DNA of 21,545 nucleotides, taken from NCBI GenBank assembly GCA_036244855.1, contig BQKZ01000306.1:43322-64866 (forward strand). Direction: 5' to 3'. This document shows positions 19,082 through 21,545 of this stretch, piece by piece. The DNA comes from Temnopleurus reevesii. Its lineage: Eukaryota > Echinodermata > Echinoidea > Temnopleuroida > Temnopleuridae. A model generated the notes under the pieces. That model was not told the DNA's origin and made no database searches. It worked only from the letters and a program-made list of their open reading frames with translations. The number at the start of each line of letters is the position of its first letter. Positions within the stretch are counted from its first letter, which is position 1. A program made the position numbers and the translations under genes.

Positions 19082-20055
19082 TTATAGAATTAAGAACAAC
19101 ATCTGAAAACAGACATTATCGACTCGCTTATGATAGTATATTTCGAAAGTGTTTGACCAATTGGCGGATTTCAAAATATCCGAAAAAGTGGCACCTTGGG
19201 CGAAGGCATTACTGGTGGAAGCACATCGATAACTGTAGGCAGTGAAAGTTTTTGAGTAAATGTAAGAAGAAGATAAAGTGCTCTTTATTTAGCCACCAAG
19301 TTTAAGGTACATATACATGATATAGTTACAAAATAGAAACAAATAGTATTTTCTTTCGTTTTCTTTTCGTTAAGTCTCCGTACGGGACAGGTATTCTTTT
19401 AAAGTTGTTACGACACATAATTTCGGGCATGAAGGAAAGTGTTTTAAGCGTTACGGACTGATTGTTCAAGCGTTTTCTTTTTTCGGAGACGTGGTCTTAA
19501 TAAACGATGTTATCTGAGATATAACAACCTCATCAGATATACAACAGTGTGATATATAAAGGAAGGCCAATTTTGAGACCTTTGGGCGGAGACCAATGCC
19601 ATAAGTGACACTAGTTTGAGACAAAAGTGGTAAAGTTAAAGGAGATTTCAGCTTGTGATGAAATGTAAGATAATACCAATGAGACATCCCAGGTATGCGT
19701 ATATTTGGGCTTAGGTGGATTTCGGTTGAATATTCCTTTCATAAAATAAGTCTAATAACCAGAGGATGCGTACCCATCGAATAATAATCCATAGATGGTA
19801 ATGTAGACAGAGTTGATCGATATACGTTCAATGTAGAGTAAGATTCTGCTCATGTGCCAAAAAATTGATGACATCTGTCAAAACCGGTGAGGGGATCAGT
19901 AGATTGTCTATTGCCCCAAACCATCCATTGTCTCCAAGCAGATACATATTGACTGCTCGTCTGTGATCGCCATGAATCGTTGAGCAATATAGCTTCTCGC
20001 GAAAAGCCTTTTTCTCGCCAATGTTTGTTAAGGTATAGCATGCGGCCAGGTGTAG
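19082..20055 (-). pseudogene. DIRS-like tyrosine recombinase, broken
   Basis: The N-terminal helical part reads SWRSQTSSQYVSAWRQW, then STLNVYRSTLSTL and GTHPLVIRLIL, then KGIFNRNPPKPKY and TWDVSLVLSYI in a shifted frame. The catalytic part includes ISDEVVISQITSFIKTTSPK and, at the end, ASTSNAFAQGATFSDILK, with NWSNTFEIYYHK and a stop at 19082-19084. The usual His-x-x-Arg box reads YSYR (19226-19237): Arg is kept, His is lost. At least three frame breaks are present. Confidence 0.88.
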
Positions 20056-20059
20056 GTTG

Positions 20060-20968
20060 AGCATGTTGCTCGGGTAGGTAGAGGGGGTGCTGCAAGCATG
20101 TCGAGTAGAAGTGGGAACCAATACTGGGTTCTTCACATTGATACTATCAAGGTTCGATCGCGTCGGAGCTTTCTGAGGACCCTGGGAATTGAGCATAAAG
20201 GTGGAAAGATATACGGTTCCTATGTTGCCCTTGATAAAGAAAAGACATCTGTACATAATGCGTGAGGGTTCCTTTCCACGATACATATAGAGGCAATTGT
20301 TTCTTCATGTTTGATGCAAAGAGATCAATGCCTGGGTTGAATATAAAGTATACAGACATCTTAACAAATACTTGAGGAAAAAAGTGTAAATTCCTTGTTC
20401 AAATCTCTGCAGGGAAGTATGTCTGCTTCTTGAATGTGTGCGCCAGCCACATGTGTAGCAGATGACCACATATCGTTATAAAGAATCCACTCCCAAATGC
20501 GGACTGAGATACTATTCAAATGAGGGATACTTCCGCCCATTTTATTAACATAAGATACCCCGGTCTTATTGTCTATGTGTTGGCTCTTCTTAATGTTAAC
20601 AAGGTTTTGGAGAGCCTTCTCTACGGCTAATAATTCTAAAGAATGTGTGTGAAGAGTTTCGTGAATTGTTATTGAAATGGTGGCATTGATATAATGCATT
20701 GAAATTTATCTACCGGGTATGATGAAGACCACCGTTTCACTTCAGCTCTTATGTCGTGATTCAAGGAAACAATTGCATCAAAGTCTCCGCTATGTTTTGA
20801 AAGAGCTTCTGTCTTTGCATACTCTAATGTTCGATAATGAATTCGTCCAAACGGAAATACCTCGAGGAGTGAAACAATGAGGCCCACAAAACGCGCTAAT
20901 TCGCGTATTGTAATCGCCTCTGAAATCAATATTAAAGAGCAAGGCGTTTGTATTTGAATTATTTTCAT
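20060..20968 (-). pseudogene. DIRS-like RT connection, RNase H and following segment, broken
   Basis: Minus-strand frames carry the RT thumb/connection (ITIRELARFVGLIVSLLEVF), then an RNase H-like core (LLAVEKALQNL, IDNKTGVSYVNKMGGS, AHIQEADILPCRDLN), then DLFASNMKKQLPLYVSW and, in another frame, YIFPPLCSIPRVLRKL and YWFPLLLDMLAAPP. These blocks are characteristic of DIRS and some other retroelement polyproteins between RNase H and the recombinase. Several frameshifts and stops break it. Confidence 0.85.
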
Positions 20969-20971
20969 TTA

Positions 20972-21497
20972 GGGTACATAAAACATCATTTCACTTGAAT
21001 CGATAATGAAGCCAAGATAATCCGCTTTATTACTTGGGGCAAGGTTGGACTTTTCGTAATTTACCGTAAAGCCCAATGAAGATAACAGATTGGTAAAAGA
21101 GTTTGTATGAGATAAACTTTCTTCTTCTGATTTTGCTAAAATTAACAGATCGTGAAGGTAGATCATCACTCTGATACCTTCCGAGCGAATGGAAGCAATT
21201 ACTGGTTTTGACACTTAAGGTGAAAATCCTTGGGGCTGAGCTTAGTCCAAAAGGTAAACATTGAACGCATTAAGATCCATGCAATGAAAAGGACATAATA
21301 TGGGTGATAGGAGTGAATTGGAACGGAAAGATATGCATATTTAAGATCTATTGACGTAAGAAAGTCTTCTTTTATAATGATATCTCAAATGAACTTGAAA
21401 GATTACATTTAAAAAGGCCCATATCTGACAAATTTATTTCGACATTTCAAATTTATTACGGTCTCAACCCACCAGACTTTTTGGAAACAGTAAAGAT
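20972..21497 (-). pseudogene. DIRS-like reverse transcriptase, broken
   Basis: Segments typical of DIRS RT appear in order across frames: a lysine-glycine motif (VSKKSGGLRP) near 21460-21495, IDLKYAYLSVPIH near 21315-21351, LSSAPRIFT near 21220-21250, and GIRVMIYLHDLLILA to GFIIDS at 20972-21180. Stops and frame changes separate them. In motif A the Asp that precedes AY is replaced by Tyr (codon 21337-21339). In the YxDD box the first Asp is His (YLHD, 21149-21160). The enzyme could not work as encoded. Confidence 0.88.
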
Positions 21498-21545
21498 GCT
21501 TGAAACAAATTTACATTTTTTGTGTTTTGCTTTGTTTTGTTTTGG

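Larger units (their letters stand above)
18314..21545 (-). mobile_element. Decayed DIRS-like tyrosine-recombinase retrotransposon, 5' part beyond window
   Basis: Read on the minus strand, recognisable RT, RNase H and tyrosine recombinase segments follow in the order of DIRS elements, which integrate by a tyrosine recombinase rather than a DDE integrase and make no target duplication. All three are broken by stops and frameshifts. At the 3' side (left in the window) a 79 bp inverted repeat with 225 nt spacer fits a terminal repeat plus internal complementary region. The gag-like part and the 5' terminal repeat would lie right of the window. Confidence 0.88.

Noticed and set aside
1..21545. CRISPR arrays, prokaryotic operons, phage or bacterial genes
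   Set aside because: No regularly spaced short repeats, no dense ORF packing and no ribosome-binding-site pattern. Introns and Pol III boxes show this is eukaryotic DNA.

Overview
This is eukaryotic genomic DNA: AT-rich, intron-bearing and full of interspersed repeats. There is no prokaryotic operon structure, no rRNA and no CRISPR array. The abundance of TACATGTA-type words, palindromic MITE-like repeats and a DIRS retrotransposon fit a marine invertebrate deuterostome, with a sea urchin or relative as my best guess. The organism assignment is an inference.

Region 1 (550-6987, + strand) holds the only cellular gene I can support. It is the 3' portion of a multi-exon gene: seven exons with GT-AG borders and consistent reading phases encode about 405 C-terminal residues. 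The N-terminal part lies left of the window. The product looks like a C2-like beta-sandwich protein, and the motif order faintly recalls the tail of CCDC17-type proteins, but I cannot name it confidently. Its introns show local duplications: about 3.3 copies of a ~140 bp unit that includes the end of exon 3 and its splice donor, and two decayed partial copies of exon 5. They also carry several short inverted-repeat elements, some nested in one another.

Region 2 (about 6988-18313) is the 3' UTR plus a long noncoding stretch. It contains MITE-like elements with TA-flanked pogo/Tc1-like ends (8253-8432, 12215-12389), a purine-only minisatellite with a 90-100 bp period (about 9670-10200), a near-perfect 181 bp palindrome carrying a tRNA-like Pol III cassette in each arm (13734-14127), and a nested inverted-repeat element (15759-16227). 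I found no convincing protein gene there.

Region 3 (18314 to the right edge, - strand) is a decayed DIRS-like tyrosine-recombinase retrotransposon. Reverse transcriptase, RNase H and tyrosine recombinase segments are recognisable in order, broken by stops and frameshifts, with key catalytic residues replaced. Its 3' end keeps a 79 bp perfect inverted repeat around a 225 nt spacer, arranged like the terminal repeat and internal complementary region of DIRS elements. I see no previously undescribed multi-gene system; the main interest is in the repeat architecture and the exon duplication relics.
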